Positions 27,383-36,228 of a stretch of DNA of 64,000 nt are shown here, in pieces. The notes beneath the pieces are model-generated. The model saw nothing but the letters and a program-made list of their open reading frames with translations. It did no database searches and was not told where the DNA came from. Made by a program: the position numbers and the translations under genes. The number at the start of each line of letters is the position of its first letter. The first letter of the stretch is position 1. This stretch comes from Oceanospirillum beijerinckii DSM 7166 (lineage in GTDB: Bacteria; Pseudomonadota; Gammaproteobacteria; Pseudomonadales; Halomonadaceae): positions 1-64,000 of the forward strand of contig NZ_AULT01000034.1 in the NCBI RefSeq assembly GCF_000422425.1. The letters are read 5' to 3'.

Positions 27383-27475
27383 GGAGAGGTGGCCGAGAGG
27401 CTGAAGGCGCTCCCCTGCTAAGGGAGTATAGAGTTTGTAGCTCTATCGAGGGTTCGAATCCCTCCTTCTCCGCCA
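27383..27475 (+). tRNA. tRNA-Ser (GCT), copy 2
   Basis: Sequence identical to the copy at 26949, and the 9-bp spacer to the next tRNA-Arg (CATCATCAC) is also identical, which points to a recent segmental duplication. Confidence 0.96.
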
Positions 27476-27484
27476 CATCATCAC

Positions 27485-27561
27485 CCGCTCGTAGCTCAGC
27501 TGGATAGAGTACCTGGCTACGAACCAGGCGGTCGGAGGTTCGAATCCTCCCGAGCGGGCCA
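27485..27561 (+). tRNA. tRNA-Arg (ACG), copy 3
   Basis: Same 77-nt sequence and ACG anticodon as the other copies, 9 bp after the second tRNA-Ser. Confidence 0.95.
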
Positions 27562-27629
27562 TTTTTTGATGTGAAGAATCAGCTCTGGTTTATCAGGGCA
27601 AAGGACTTTTAAGTCCAGGCAAGTTTTGC

Positions 27630-27706
27630 CCGCTCGTAGCTCAGCTGGATAGAGTACCTGGCTACGAACCAGGCGGTCGGAGGTTCGAATCCTCCCGAGC
27701 GGGCCA
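27630..27706 (+). tRNA. tRNA-Arg (ACG), copy 4
   Basis: Same sequence as the other three. The spacer from copy 3 (68 bp) differs from that between copies 1 and 2. Last tRNA of the cluster. Confidence 0.95.
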
Positions 27707-27751
27707 TCTATTCTCTTCTTGGATTATCGACTTATCTAAGAACAAGAGATC

Positions 27752-27783
27752 AAAAAAACCGAAGCAAAGGCTTCGGTTTTTTT
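27752..27783 (+). terminator. Terminator at the end of the tRNA cluster
   Basis: ACCGAAGC/GCTTCGGT stem with loop AAAG, flanked by A-run and T-run; could work in both directions. Confidence 0.9.
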
Positions 27784-27941
27784 ATTTCTGCTTCTCTATT
27801 TATTGTTCAGGTACTGCTATATCTTCTTATCTAATCAGTAGACTTTTCTTTATATTGTTTTAAAAGAGGCCTGTTTGTTTTATCCACAGGCCTTTCGAGC
27901 AAATAGAGCGGTAAGGGGTTGTTGATAACTCTTTATGGTTA

Positions 27942-28082
27942 TGCCAGTCCAGATAAGTTGTTGTAGGTCGGAAAAGCCGCAAGGCGCCTTCCGACAATTA
28001 TCCGGTATCGGAGTCAATGTAGGATGGCGCTTCGCTTATCCGGCCTACCCTGATATCAAGAAACTTATCGTGAATGGTATTA
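27942..28082 (+). repeat. Dispersed palindromic element, copy 3
   Basis: Complete copy with left end CCAGTCCAGATAAGTTGTTG, the GTCGGAAAAGCCGC...CCTTCCGAC hairpin and right end AAGAAACTTATCGTGAATGG. It lies between the convergent tRNA cluster and dusC. Nothing else is seen in this 411-bp gap apart from the terminator. Confidence 0.85.
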
Positions 28083-28117
28083 TCTATCGTTCTGAGCAAG
28101 CCGCGCTCTGCATCTGG

Positions 28118-29233
28118 TTACAGATTGTAGCTATTTAATCTTTGATTAAAGTCTTCCGGTAATCTGTCAGCAAATAACCTTTCCTGTTGCGCTGAAGCCG
28201 CGATCAGTTCCAGCATAGGCTCGGCTTTAATACAGGTTTTGGCTTGCTCAAACAGTACCTCCATACGCGGATCTTGCTTTTTCATCATCGTCAGCCACTG
28301 TTTGCCTCTCGATATCAGGTATTTCTCGGGGCAGTGGCTCTGTATTTGCCATAAATAGTGCAAAATGACAGCAGCTAGATCAGCGGGGGTAGGTCGCTCA
28401 TGAATATCATGTCGAATCCGATAGGCCAGGTAAGGATCTGCGATTAGACCGCGACCAATCATGACGTCTTTACAGTTGCTGACTTCGCGGCAGTTGTGAT
28501 AATCCTCAATACTCCATATATCGCCATTTGCAATTAGCGGGATATGGGCCTTCTCTTTTAGCTTGGCAATCCAATGCCAGTGTGCAGGTGGCTTATAGCC
28601 TTCTACCTTGGTTCGGGCGTGTACCGTTAATTCTGTTGCGCCGCCATCCTGAATCGCTGCCAGATTTTCAAAGGCCAGGTTTTTATCTTCATAGCCCAGA
28701 CGCATTTTTGCTGTCAGACGGGCACCGCTCCCCTCAAGTGCTTTTGCCGTAGATGATACTATTTGATGAATTTCCTCGGGGTCTTGGAGGAGTACAGCTC
28801 CTCCTTTGTGACGATTGACGGTTTTGGCTGGGCAGCCAAAATTAAGGTCCACGACCTCAGCGCCTAGCATGGCGGCTTTGGAAGCATGGCGGGCCAGTAA
28901 TTCGACATTATTGCCTAACAGCTGTAAATGAACGGGCACCTGACTGACGGTTCGGCAATCATGTAGCAGTTCCGGGCAGGTCTTTTTAAAAGCTTTGGCC
29001 GGTTGTATCTGGTTTGTAATGCGCAGGAATTCGGTGACACAGAAACTCAGTCCGCCGATTTCACTCAGCAGCTGGCGGACGTGGTAATCCACAACCCCCT
29101 CCATAGGTGCCAGTGCGATGCGATCTTCTGCTGTGATGCCTGCTGCTTTTTGGGGCAGGGCATGATTTGGGTTGATCGCTGGGTTGCTACTGTTTTGCTC
29201 AGTAGATGAAAGGGGGATTAACGGCTTGGGCAT
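28118..29233 (-). CDS. dusC: tRNA-dihydrouridine(16) synthase
   Basis: An FMN-dependent enzyme reducing uridine in the tRNA D-loop. LAPMEGVVDYHVRQLL marks the FMN-barrel start, C134 in NFGCPAKTVNRHKGG is the catalytic Cys, and ELTVHARTKVEGY, IANGDIW and DVMIGRG complete the Dus pattern. FCVTEFLRITNQ and the spacing fit the DusC branch. Compared with E. coli DusC it has about 40 extra N-terminal residues of low conservation, so translation may start later. It is convergent with the tRNA cluster. Confidence 0.9.
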   Translation of the reverse strand: MPKPLIPLSSTEQNSSNPAINPNHALPQKAAGITAEDRIALAPMEGVVDYHVRQLLSEIGGLSFCVTEFLRITNQIQPAKAFKKTCPELLHDCRTVSQVPVHLQLLGNNVELLARHASKAAMLGAEVVDLNFGCPAKTVNRHKGGAVLLQDPEEIHQIVSSTAKALEGSGARLTAKMRLGYEDKNLAFENLAAIQDGGATELTVHARTKVEGYKPPAHWHWIAKLKEKAHIPLIANGDIWSIEDYHNCREVSNCKDVMIGRGLIADPYLAYRIRHDIHERPTPADLAAVILHYLWQIQSHCPEKYLISRGKQWLTMMKKQDPRMEVLFEQAKTCIKAEPMLELIAASAQQERLFADRLPEDFNQRLNSYNL

Positions 29234-29599
29234 GATGAGTCGCTGTTGATCAAAGGTCTAAGGGAAGACAGATATTGATAAAGGTCAAGCTCTGTTTCGA
29301 CGTGGCAATGATATAACGTTTGTACGATAAAGGAATCTTTCAGTGTGAAAGAAGTGACTTTTAGCTGTTGTTTGTGTTCGGTTTTTAGCGAAATTGACCC
29401 TTGAGTCCTGTTAATTGTCTACAGTTTCCGGGATTTTATTGCTTGGCACAAAAAATCAAGGTAAATTAGCTGCGCCCTTGTGTCTGTGTATTGGGCGAGA
29501 GCACAGATTTCAGGGGCACGCTGCAAGAGGCAAAAAAAATAGGTGGCAGACTCCTAGTCAAAGTCTGACCCATCCAAGAACTAAACGAGGAATGGCTTA
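29234..29599. other. 366-bp divergent promoter region between dusC and oadG
   Basis: No gene is visible. TTGCTT (about 29440) followed at normal spacing by TAAATT could form a weak promoter for oadGAB. No strong palindrome stands out. Confidence 0.3.
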
Positions 29600-29851
29600 A
29601 TGCAACCTTCTGAGCTGATTTCCGAAGGCATCAGCCTGATGCTGTTCGGTATGGGGTTTGTTTTTGTATTCCTGACGTTGCTGGTTTACGCAACGGGCGC
29701 TATGTCCAATATAGTGACTCGTTTTGTTAAACAGGCTCCGGCAGAAACAACGAACAAACCGGCTCCTGCAAGCGCACCTGCTGCTGGCAATAATGATGAG
29801 CTGATCGCGGTAATGACCGCCGCAGTTCATAAATTTCGAGCGGGCAAATAA
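29600..29851 (+). CDS. oadG: Oxaloacetate decarboxylase gamma subunit
   Basis: A small membrane subunit (83 residues) with one transmembrane helix (about 11-35, SLMLFGMGFVFVFLTLLVYA), an Ala/Pro-rich linker and a C-terminal DELIAVMTAAVHKFRA stretch. OadG assembles OadA with OadB in the sodium pump. GAGGA precedes the ATG. First gene of the oadGAB operon. Confidence 0.92.
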   Translation: MQPSELISEGISLMLFGMGFVFVFLTLLVYATGAMSNIVTRFVKQAPAETTNKPAPASAPAAGNNDELIAVMTAAVHKFRAGK

Positions 29852-29908
29852 GAGCAGACGCTTTTTTAGCCAATAAAAACTCATAATTAATGGAAAAGGC
29901 CAATACCC

Positions 29909-31681
29909 ATGACCGAGTCCAAAAAACCACTAGGCATTACTGATGTCGTCCTGCGTGACGCTCATCAGCCCCTGTTTGCGACCCGCCTGCGTCTTGATGA
30001 CATGCTTCCTATTGCTGAGAAGCTGGATCAAGTCGGTTTCTGGTCATTAGAATCCTGGGGAGGAGCAACGTTTGACTCCTGTATTCGCTACCTGGGCGAA
30101 GATCCGTGGGACCGCATTCGCGAACTGAAAAAAGCGATGCCTAATACCCGTCATCAAATGCTGCTGCGTGGCCAGAACCTGCTGGGCTACCGTCATTATG
30201 CTGACGATGTGGTTGATAAGTTTGTTGAGCGTGCTGCGACTAACGGTGTGGATGTGTTCCGTGTTTTTGATGCGATGAACGATCCGCGTAACCTGCAGCG
30301 TGCACTCGAAGCCGTTAAGAAAGTAGGTAAACACGCGCAAGGTACGCTGTCTTACACTACAAGTCCGGTTCATAACCAGGAAGCCTGGGTTAGCCTGGCT
30401 AAGCAGATCGAAGATATGGGTGCAGACTCTATCGCGATCAAAGATATGGCGGGTATTATGACGCCATACGATGCTTATGAACTGGTATCTCGCCTGAAAG
30501 CGGAAACAGATCTGGAAGTTCAGCTGCATGCGCATGCGACTTCTGGTCTGTCCGATATGACCATCCTGAAAGCGGTAGAAGCCGGTATTGACCGTGTTGA
30601 TACAGCGATCTCTTCCATGTCCATGACCTATGGTCACACAGCGACTGAATCCGTTGTTGCTGCCCTGCAAGGCACTGACCGCGACACCGGTATCGATCTG
30701 CTGCTGCTGGAAGAAATTGCGGCTTACTTCCGTAAAGTGCGTAAGAAATACGCGAAGTTTGAAGGTGCCCTGCGTGGTACTGACTCCCGTATTCTTGTGG
30801 CACAGGTACCTGGCGGCATGCTGACCAATATGGAAAGCCAGCTGCGTGAACAGGGTGCCGGAGACAAGTTCGATGAGGTTCTGGCTGAGATCCCGCGTGT
30901 GCGTGAAGATCTGGGTCATATTCCTCTGGTAACGCCAACCTCTCAGATTGTCGGTACTCAGGCAGTACTGAACGTACTGACCGGTGAGCGTTATAAGAGC
31001 ATCTCCAAAGAAACTCAGGGTATCCTGAAAGGTGAATACGGTGCAGCGCCTTCTGCTTACAATGCAGAGCTGCAGGCTAAAGTACTGAATGGTGCTGAGC
31101 CAATCACCTGTCGTCCGGCAGATCTGCTGGAAGCCGAAGTGGATAAACTGACTGCTGAGCTGAACGATCTGGCAAAAGAGAAGGGTTTCAACCTGGCTTC
31201 TGAGTCCATTGACGACGTTCTGACTTATGCCCTGTTCCCGCAAATCGGTTTGAAATTCCTGGAAAACCGTGGCAACCCTGATGCATTCGAACCTGTTCCA
31301 ACCGAAGAAGAAGGTACTAAAGCTGTGAGCAAGAATACTGGTCCTGAAGTTTACACTATCACCGTTAACGGCCAGAACTACGTAGTTCAGGTAACTGAAG
31401 GCGGCGATATTTCTAATGTTCAACCTGCCGCAGCTCCAGCGGCGGCGCCAGCAGCTGCACCAGCTGGTACGGGTGAGCCTGTAACTGCGCCTCTGGCAGG
31501 TAACATCTTTAAGGTTATGGTTAACCCAGGCCAGGCTGTACAGGAAGGTGACGTAGTAATCATCCTAGAAGCGATGAAGATGGAAACTGAAGTTCGTGCA
31601 GCACGTTCCGGTACTGTAGGTACTGTAAACGTACGTGAAGGCGATGCGGTTGCCGTGGGCGACACTCTGCTGACTCTGTAA
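29909..31681 (+). CDS. oadA: Oxaloacetate decarboxylase alpha subunit (biotin protein)
   Basis: Carboxyltransferase that moves CO2 from oxaloacetate to biotin. The N-terminal HMGL-type barrel starts with [17 protein letters not shown] and has the metal site near AIKDMAGIM and LHAHATSGL. An Ala/Pro linker ([14 protein letters not shown]) leads to the C-terminal biotinyl domain, whose Lys lies in EAMKMETE. The 590 residues are complete. It works with OadB and OadG to export Na+ while forming pyruvate, which fits a marine organism. Confidence 0.96.
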   Translation: MTESKKPLGITDVVLRDAHQPLFATRLRLDDMLPIAEKLDQVGFWSLESWGGATFDSCIRYLGEDPWDRIRELKKAMPNTRHQMLLRGQNLLGYRHYADDVVDKFVERAATNGVDVFRVFDAMNDPRNLQRALEAVKKVGKHAQGTLSYTTSPVHNQEAWVSLAKQIEDMGADSIAIKDMAGIMTPYDAYELVSRLKAETDLEVQLHAHATSGLSDMTILKAVEAGIDRVDTAISSMSMTYGHTATESVVAALQGTDRDTGIDLLLLEEIAAYFRKVRKKYAKFEGALRGTDSRILVAQVPGGMLTNMESQLREQGAGDKFDEVLAEIPRVREDLGHIPLVTPTSQIVGTQAVLNVLTGERYKSISKETQGILKGEYGAAPSAYNAELQAKVLNGAEPITCRPADLLEAEVDKLTAELNDLAKEKGFNLASESIDDVLTYALFPQIGLKFLENRGNPDAFEPVPTEEEGTKAVSKNTGPEVYTITVNGQNYVVQVTEGGDISNVQPAAAPAAAPAAAPAGTGEPVTAPLAGNIFKVMVNPGQAVQEGDVVIILEAMKMETEVRAARSGTVGTVNVREGDAVAVGDTLLTL

Positions 31682-31710
31682 GTCCTGCTTTTGAAACGAG
31701 GTTGATTTAA

Positions 31711-33012
31711 ATGGAACAACTTTTGAGCTTATGGCAGGGCTCGGGTCTTTACAACATGGGCTTTGGGCAGTTGACGATGATTCTCATCTGTCTGGGGCTG
31801 CTGTATCTGGCAATCGTAAAGAACTTCGAACCACTGCTACTGGTTCCAATCGGTTTTGGTGGTCTGCTGGCCAACATTCCTGAAGCCGGTTTAGCCCTGT
31901 CTGCTGCGGAGCAAGCTATTTATATGGCTAACCCGGATGTACTGGCGTCTATGGCGCAGGTGCTGGGTGCTGAAGCTGCGGATAAAGAAACACTGTTGCA
32001 TCTGGTACACGAAGCACAGCCTAGCACTTACGCTGCTGCTCAGCTGGCGGCGCAGGATGCAGGTTACTCCAATGGTATGCTGTATAGTTTCTACTCTGTA
32101 GCGATCGCCAGTGGTATTGCACCTCTGGTTATCTTTATGGGTGTAGGTGCGATGACTGACTTTGGTCCTCTGCTGGCTAACCCTAAGACTCTGTTCCTGG
32201 GTGCAGCAGCGCAGTTCGGTATCTTTGCTACCGTACTGGGCGCAGTTGGTCTGTCTGCCTTGGGCATTATGGATTTCTCCGTACAGCAAGCGGCAGCTAT
32301 CGGTATCATCGGTGGTGCAGACGGCCCTACGTCTATTTACGTAGCGAGTCTGCTGGCCCCTGAACTGCTGGGTGCAATCGCGGTAGCGTCTTACTCTTAC
32401 ATGGCTCTGGTGCCTCTGATTCAGCCACCTATTATGCGTGCGCTGACGACTCCAGAAGAGCGTAAGATTGAGATGGTTCAGCTGCGTACCGTATCTAAAG
32501 CAGAGAAGATCATCTTCCCTCTGGTACTGCTGGTACTGGTAGCTCTATTGCTGCCTGACGCGGCACCTCTGCTGGGTATGTTCTGCTTCGGTAACCTGAT
32601 GAAAGAGTGTGGCGTAGTTGAGCGTCTGAGCGATACTGCACAGAATGCTCTGATCAACATCACCACTATCTTCCTGGGCCTGTCAGTAGGTTCCAAGCTG
32701 ATGGCGGACAAGTTCCTGGCATTAGAAACCCTGGGTATTCTGGCACTGGGTATCGTAGCCTTCGGTATCGGTACTGCGTGTGGTGTTCTGATGGCTAAGC
32801 TGATGAACCGTGTGACTGAAACTCCAGTCAACCCTCTGATTGGTTCTGCAGGTGTATCCGCTGTACCTATGGCGGCACGTGTATCCAACAAGCTGGGCCT
32901 GGAATACAACCCACACAACTTCCTGCTCATGCACGCTATGGGCCCGAACGTTGCAGGTGTAATCGGTTCTGCGGTAGCAGCCGGTGTGATGATCAAATAC
33001 CTGGGCGGCTAA
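31711..33012 (+). CDS. oadB: Oxaloacetate decarboxylase beta subunit, Na+-translocating
   Basis: A polytopic inner-membrane protein that decarboxylates carboxybiotin and pumps Na+. The conserved stretches [21 protein letters not shown], here quoted only in part as [12 protein letters not shown], and [18 protein letters not shown] hold the Asp and Ser residues involved in Na+ binding in Klebsiella OadB. Length 433 is normal. It starts 29 bp after oadA and ends the operon before a strong terminator. Confidence 0.95.
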   Translation: MEQLLSLWQGSGLYNMGFGQLTMILICLGLLYLAIVKNFEPLLLVPIGFGGLLANIPEAGLALSAAEQAIYMANPDVLASMAQVLGAEAADKETLLHLVHEAQPSTYAAAQLAAQDAGYSNGMLYSFYSVAIASGIAPLVIFMGVGAMTDFGPLLANPKTLFLGAAAQFGIFATVLGAVGLSALGIMDFSVQQAAAIGIIGGADGPTSIYVASLLAPELLGAIAVASYSYMALVPLIQPPIMRALTTPEERKIEMVQLRTVSKAEKIIFPLVLLVLVALLLPDAAPLLGMFCFGNLMKECGVVERLSDTAQNALINITTIFLGLSVGSKLMADKFLALETLGILALGIVAFGIGTACGVLMAKLMNRVTETPVNPLIGSAGVSAVPMAARVSNKLGLEYNPHNFLLMHAMGPNVAGVIGSAVAAGVMIKYLGG

Positions 33013-33058
33013 CAGCCTGATCTCTGGTTTGATCTGCGCTTTTCATAAGCGCGATACG

Positions 33059-33088
33059 AAAACCCCATGGCAGTGCCATGGGGTTTTT
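33059..33088 (+). terminator. Rho-independent terminator after oadB
   Basis: AAAACCCCATGGCA/TGCCATGGGGTTTT, an almost perfect 14-bp stem running into T residues. A smaller hairpin (GCGCTT...AAGCGC) lies just before it. Confidence 0.9.
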
Positions 33089-33158
33089 CATTGTTTACTC
33101 GGCGAAAGCAGTAACCCCATATGCTTGAAAGAAAGCAGAGGCACCCTAGTTGATATGA

Positions 33159-33758
33159 TTATGCCTGTATGTTCTGTAGCAAGCCGGTAGGCACGACCAA
33201 CTGATCTAGGTTTCCTGATCTGGTGTAGCCATTGTTGGGGATATTATCTGTTGGTCTAGGTAGGGCTTCTGAGCCAAGCTTCATTACTTGCTGAACTTTT
33301 GAGCTACTGTCATTAAATTGTATTTTTTCACGATCTTGCCCAGTCGCAATACTGATAATGTAACCGCTGGAATGAGTGAGATAAACACTGTTCCCCGTTG
33401 AATGTACCTGAAAATCTGGAGCGCTACCCACAATTCGATAAGTATCGCTCAACACAAGACCGTTTTTTGCTTCCGGTAGTTTGATCTCAGTTTGCTGCGG
33501 TTGAGCCTGATCTTCTTGTTGTTCTCTCGCTGCTTGAGCTGCCTCTCTATTTTCTCGCGTTTGAACTTTTTGTATTTGTGCTCGATTGGTCTGTTCAATA
33601 GAGTTTAGAACACTTGGAGTATTTCCAGTATGCACACTGGAGGAGGGCTGCGCTTTCGGGGAGGCAACGGATTGGGCTGCAATACTGCTATAAACAGGAA
33701 CGGTACTACTAGTAACAGTAAAATTAGTAGCAGTAAAATTGGTGACTGCGGCTACCAT
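33159..33758 (-). CDS. Hypothetical protein, 199 residues, two-part architecture
   Basis: I do not recognise it. The first 60 residues are rich in Ser, Thr, Val and Ala. Residues 60-95 form a Gln/Glu/Ala/Arg-rich probable coiled coil (EQTNRAQIQKVQTRENREAAQ). The rest (about 95-199) is a mixed domain with LVLSDTYRIVGSAPDFQVHS and YIISIATGQDREKIQF. There is no signal peptide. A good Shine-Dalgarno (GGAGAG) precedes the ATG, supporting a real gene. It stands alone between oadB (convergent) and a dispersed repeat. Confidence 0.7.
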   Translation of the reverse strand: MVAAVTNFTATNFTVTSSTVPVYSSIAAQSVASPKAQPSSSVHTGNTPSVLNSIEQTNRAQIQKVQTRENREAAQAAREQQEDQAQPQQTEIKLPEAKNGLVLSDTYRIVGSAPDFQVHSTGNSVYLTHSSGYIISIATGQDREKIQFNDSSSKVQQVMKLGSEALPRPTDNIPNNGYTRSGNLDQLVVPTGLLQNIQA

Positions 33759-34025
33759 AGCTTCTCTCCTCTCAATAAACGATATTAGAGGCCTTTGCTG
33801 AGAGATACGTTACGCTAAAGAGCGGATGTGCCGAGTTGATAATGGTCAGACCTTATCAGGTTACGGCTTACTATCTCTTAAACATAGATGAAAAAAAGCA
33901 CTGTTGCCAAATAGACCACAGAGATAATTGGAAGTTCGCTAAGGTAACAAGGGTGGGGACTGCAGCTTGCTTTGAGGAAGGGGGCTAACCCAGGAAGGTT
34001 TAGAGTCCTCTTTTGGGTTAGCTAT

Positions 34026-34161
34026 AATACCAAACCAGATAAGTTGTTGTAGGTCGGAAAAGCCGCAGGGCGCCTTCCGACAATAATCAGAGCCAGTGTC
34101 GGATGGCGCTTCGCTTATCCAACCTACTCTGATATTAAGAAACTTATCGGGAATGGTATAA
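34026..34161 (+). repeat. Dispersed palindromic element, copy 4
   Basis: Complete copy: left end AATACCAAACCAGATAAGTT, right end AACTTATCGGGAATGGTATA, whose complements match at about 14 of 18 positions; inner hairpins as in the other copies. It lies just downstream of the outer-membrane barrel gene. The rest of the 427-bp gap (33759-34025) holds nothing I can name. Confidence 0.88.
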
Positions 34162-34185
34162 GTTTGCTGTTAACTCGCTGGCATA

Positions 34186-35409
34186 TCAGAAATATCGGCT
34201 AATTGTAACTTGAAGGTAGTCATCATTGCGCAGGCTGTGCATTGGATCACGGCTGTCTGAAGCATCAATAATGCGCGCTTCACCACTTAGCTTCCACCAG
34301 TTGTTCAGGCGGCGACTGGCTTCAATACTGAAGATATGGCCATCATAATCCATATCTCTTCCCAAACCTGCAAGAATCTCGGTGCCTTCCTCATCATTAA
34401 GCGCAAAGCGCAGACCACCAAAAAGGTCGTTTTGCATTGTCGATGAGGCATCTTTGCCCCGCTCATCCCAACCATACTCAACGATTAAACCTAAATCTGT
34501 ATCGGTATCCATGATGCCATACAGGGTATACTCAAAGCCGGTATGAAGAGCGGCAAAGCTTTCACTCTTGCTGTCCCTATGAATCATCTCCAGTTTAAAT
34601 AACCAATCCAACCAGATAGCCTGGGCCGTCGCTCCAACTTGAGTCATCTGCTCATAATAGGGCACAAGTACCGGTGTGCCATTCTCAAGGCTGGCCTGTA
34701 GCAAAGGTTCACGATTGGTGCCGTGGAAGGCGGAGAGTGTCAGATCCAGCCAATCGTAACTTTGGCTCCAGCGAATCGCCAGATCCGTATGCAACTGTTT
34801 TGCACTGCTTTCATACTGGGCATCATCGCTGATATTCAAGGGCAGGCTAGGGCGGCCATCAGTACTGGCGAAGGTACGTTCCCTGAAGCCAGGTAGCAGG
34901 TAGAAGTCCCAGATACCCGAATCCATTGCGATGGAAAGGTTGATCATGGGTTGACCCAGTTTTTCCTCGCCACTGATGTTTTCCACCAGATCGGTTTGAT
35001 TGATCACATCGACCAGGTGTTGGAATTCGGTCACGCCCCAGAACTCTTTGCGCAGACCTGAGCGTACCTCCCAATTGTCTTGAGTGTATATCCAGTAGGC
35101 TTCGCGAATATCACCATGGGTGCGCTCATCATCGTTCTGATCAATACGTAGCATGGGCTTAAATTGCAGCAGATGCTGCTGATCTTCACTAAACCAAACC
35201 CATTGGGGTTCGATCAGTACGGAGGCGTTAGTATCTTCCTGATTATTTCGGCTGGCATCCTCGGTAAAGACCCGGGCTTCCAGGTCGATCTTACCGCTGA
35301 ACTCCAGTTCTGCCTGAGCAGAACCGGCCAGAGCACTCATCAGTGCTCCGGCCAACCAATAAGCAGGCTTGGATCTCTGCATTTTTGCTGCAGTGATGGC
35401 TTGCTTCAT
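34186..35409 (-). CDS. Putative outer-membrane beta-barrel protein of the RND/LolA-like operon
   Basis: 407 residues with a signal peptide (cleavage likely after GSAQA, near residue 33). Many alternating amphipathic strands follow (for example DLEARVFTED and WVWFSEDQQHLLQFKPML). The C-terminal YLQVTISRYF ends in Phe, the signal read by the BAM machinery. It lies 15 bp after the LolA-like gene on the same strand. In such operons the barrel protein probably completes an envelope-spanning lipid or hydrophobic-substrate route. No specific family name is certain. Confidence 0.75.
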   Translation of the reverse strand: MKQAITAAKMQRSKPAYWLAGALMSALAGSAQAELEFSGKIDLEARVFTEDASRNNQEDTNASVLIEPQWVWFSEDQQHLLQFKPMLRIDQNDDERTHGDIREAYWIYTQDNWEVRSGLRKEFWGVTEFQHLVDVINQTDLVENISGEEKLGQPMINLSIAMDSGIWDFYLLPGFRERTFASTDGRPSLPLNISDDAQYESSAKQLHTDLAIRWSQSYDWLDLTLSAFHGTNREPLLQASLENGTPVLVPYYEQMTQVGATAQAIWLDWLFKLEMIHRDSKSESFAALHTGFEYTLYGIMDTDTDLGLIVEYGWDERGKDASSTMQNDLFGGLRFALNDEEGTEILAGLGRDMDYDGHIFSIEASRRLNNWWKLSGEARIIDASDSRDPMHSLRNDDYLQVTISRYF

Positions 35410-35424
35410 GGTAAGTGCTCCTGA

Positions 35425-36228
35425 TTAACGGGCGCGTTTTAACGCGTTTTTGTTAAAGTCACGTTCATCCAGACCCTGCTTAAAGCGGTAGTCTTTCCAC
35501 GCCAGTACGGTGCTTTTGCCATTTTGATGGTTCTGCATTTCCATCTTATCAGCGCGCCAGTATTGACCGACATACTGTTGATAACCGGTAAAGTTCAGGG
35601 TTTTCAGTCGTTCGTTTTTACGGTCGTAGAAATCCAGTTTCTGCATACGGTATTCCGTGGTATCAACCCAGCTGATGCGACGGGTATAGCCGGAGGTCTT
35701 TTCTACCGGATAGCTTTCTACGACATAGCAGGTTAGTTTGCCGCAGGCTTCTTCGGTCAGATACTTGTAGGTGTATTTATCGATCTCAAAGGAACCCATA
35801 TCCTCATAGGAGAACTCGGAGCCCATAAAAGGACCGGATTTGTTGCGTGACGAGATACGCTTTACACGACCGAGTGCAGGCAGGTACAGCCATTGATCAT
35901 CCGGCTTATTAATATGGGAGAAGCTCAGGAAAGCGGTTCCCTTAACATCTCTGGGTTCATCAAAGATGGTCAGGCTTTTATCGCCATCATTCTCCTGCTC
36001 CAGGGATTTCATACGAATCTCCCGAATACTCTCCTGGCCCTGAGCGTTGCGCAGAATCATCTGCATCTCGGCCTGCATATCCTGCCAACCGGTGTCACGA
36101 CGTTCGTACTCTTCCATGATACTACGGCCTTTATCCTCAACGCTTTGTGCTAAAGCCAGAGGGCTTAGCGTGACACAGAGGCTTAATCCTGTCAGTGCCA
36201 GTTTATGCGGCAGGTTGTTCAGAGCCAT
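35425..36228 (-). CDS. Outer-membrane lipoprotein-sorting protein (LolA-like)
   Basis: A periplasmic protein with a signal peptide (cleavage near LALAQS, residue 27) and no lipobox. Hallmarks of the LolA-like family are DEPRDVKGTAFLSF, QWLYLPALGRVKRISS and GPFMGSEFSYEDM (roughly residues 90-150). Relatives are thought to shuttle lipids or lipoproteins through a hydrophobic half-barrel. The start overlaps the end of the RND gene by 26 bp, indicating translational coupling, so the protein likely receives cargo from that transporter. Confidence 0.88.
   Translation of the reverse strand: MALNNLPHKLALTGLSLCVTLSPLALAQSVEDKGRSIMEEYERRDTGWQDMQAEMQMILRNAQGQESIREIRMKSLEQENDGDKSLTIFDEPRDVKGTAFLSFSHINKPDDQWLYLPALGRVKRISSRNKSGPFMGSEFSYEDMGSFEIDKYTYKYLTEEACGKLTCYVVESYPVEKTSGYTRRISWVDTTEYRMQKLDFYDRKNERLKTLNFTGYQQYVGQYWRADKMEMQNHQNGKSTVLAWKDYRFKQGLDERDFNKNALKRAR

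Noticed and set aside
29592-29600. ATG at 29592 as the oadG start
   Set aside because: It is out of frame with the OadG sequence; the ATG at 29600 has the better spacing to GAGGA.
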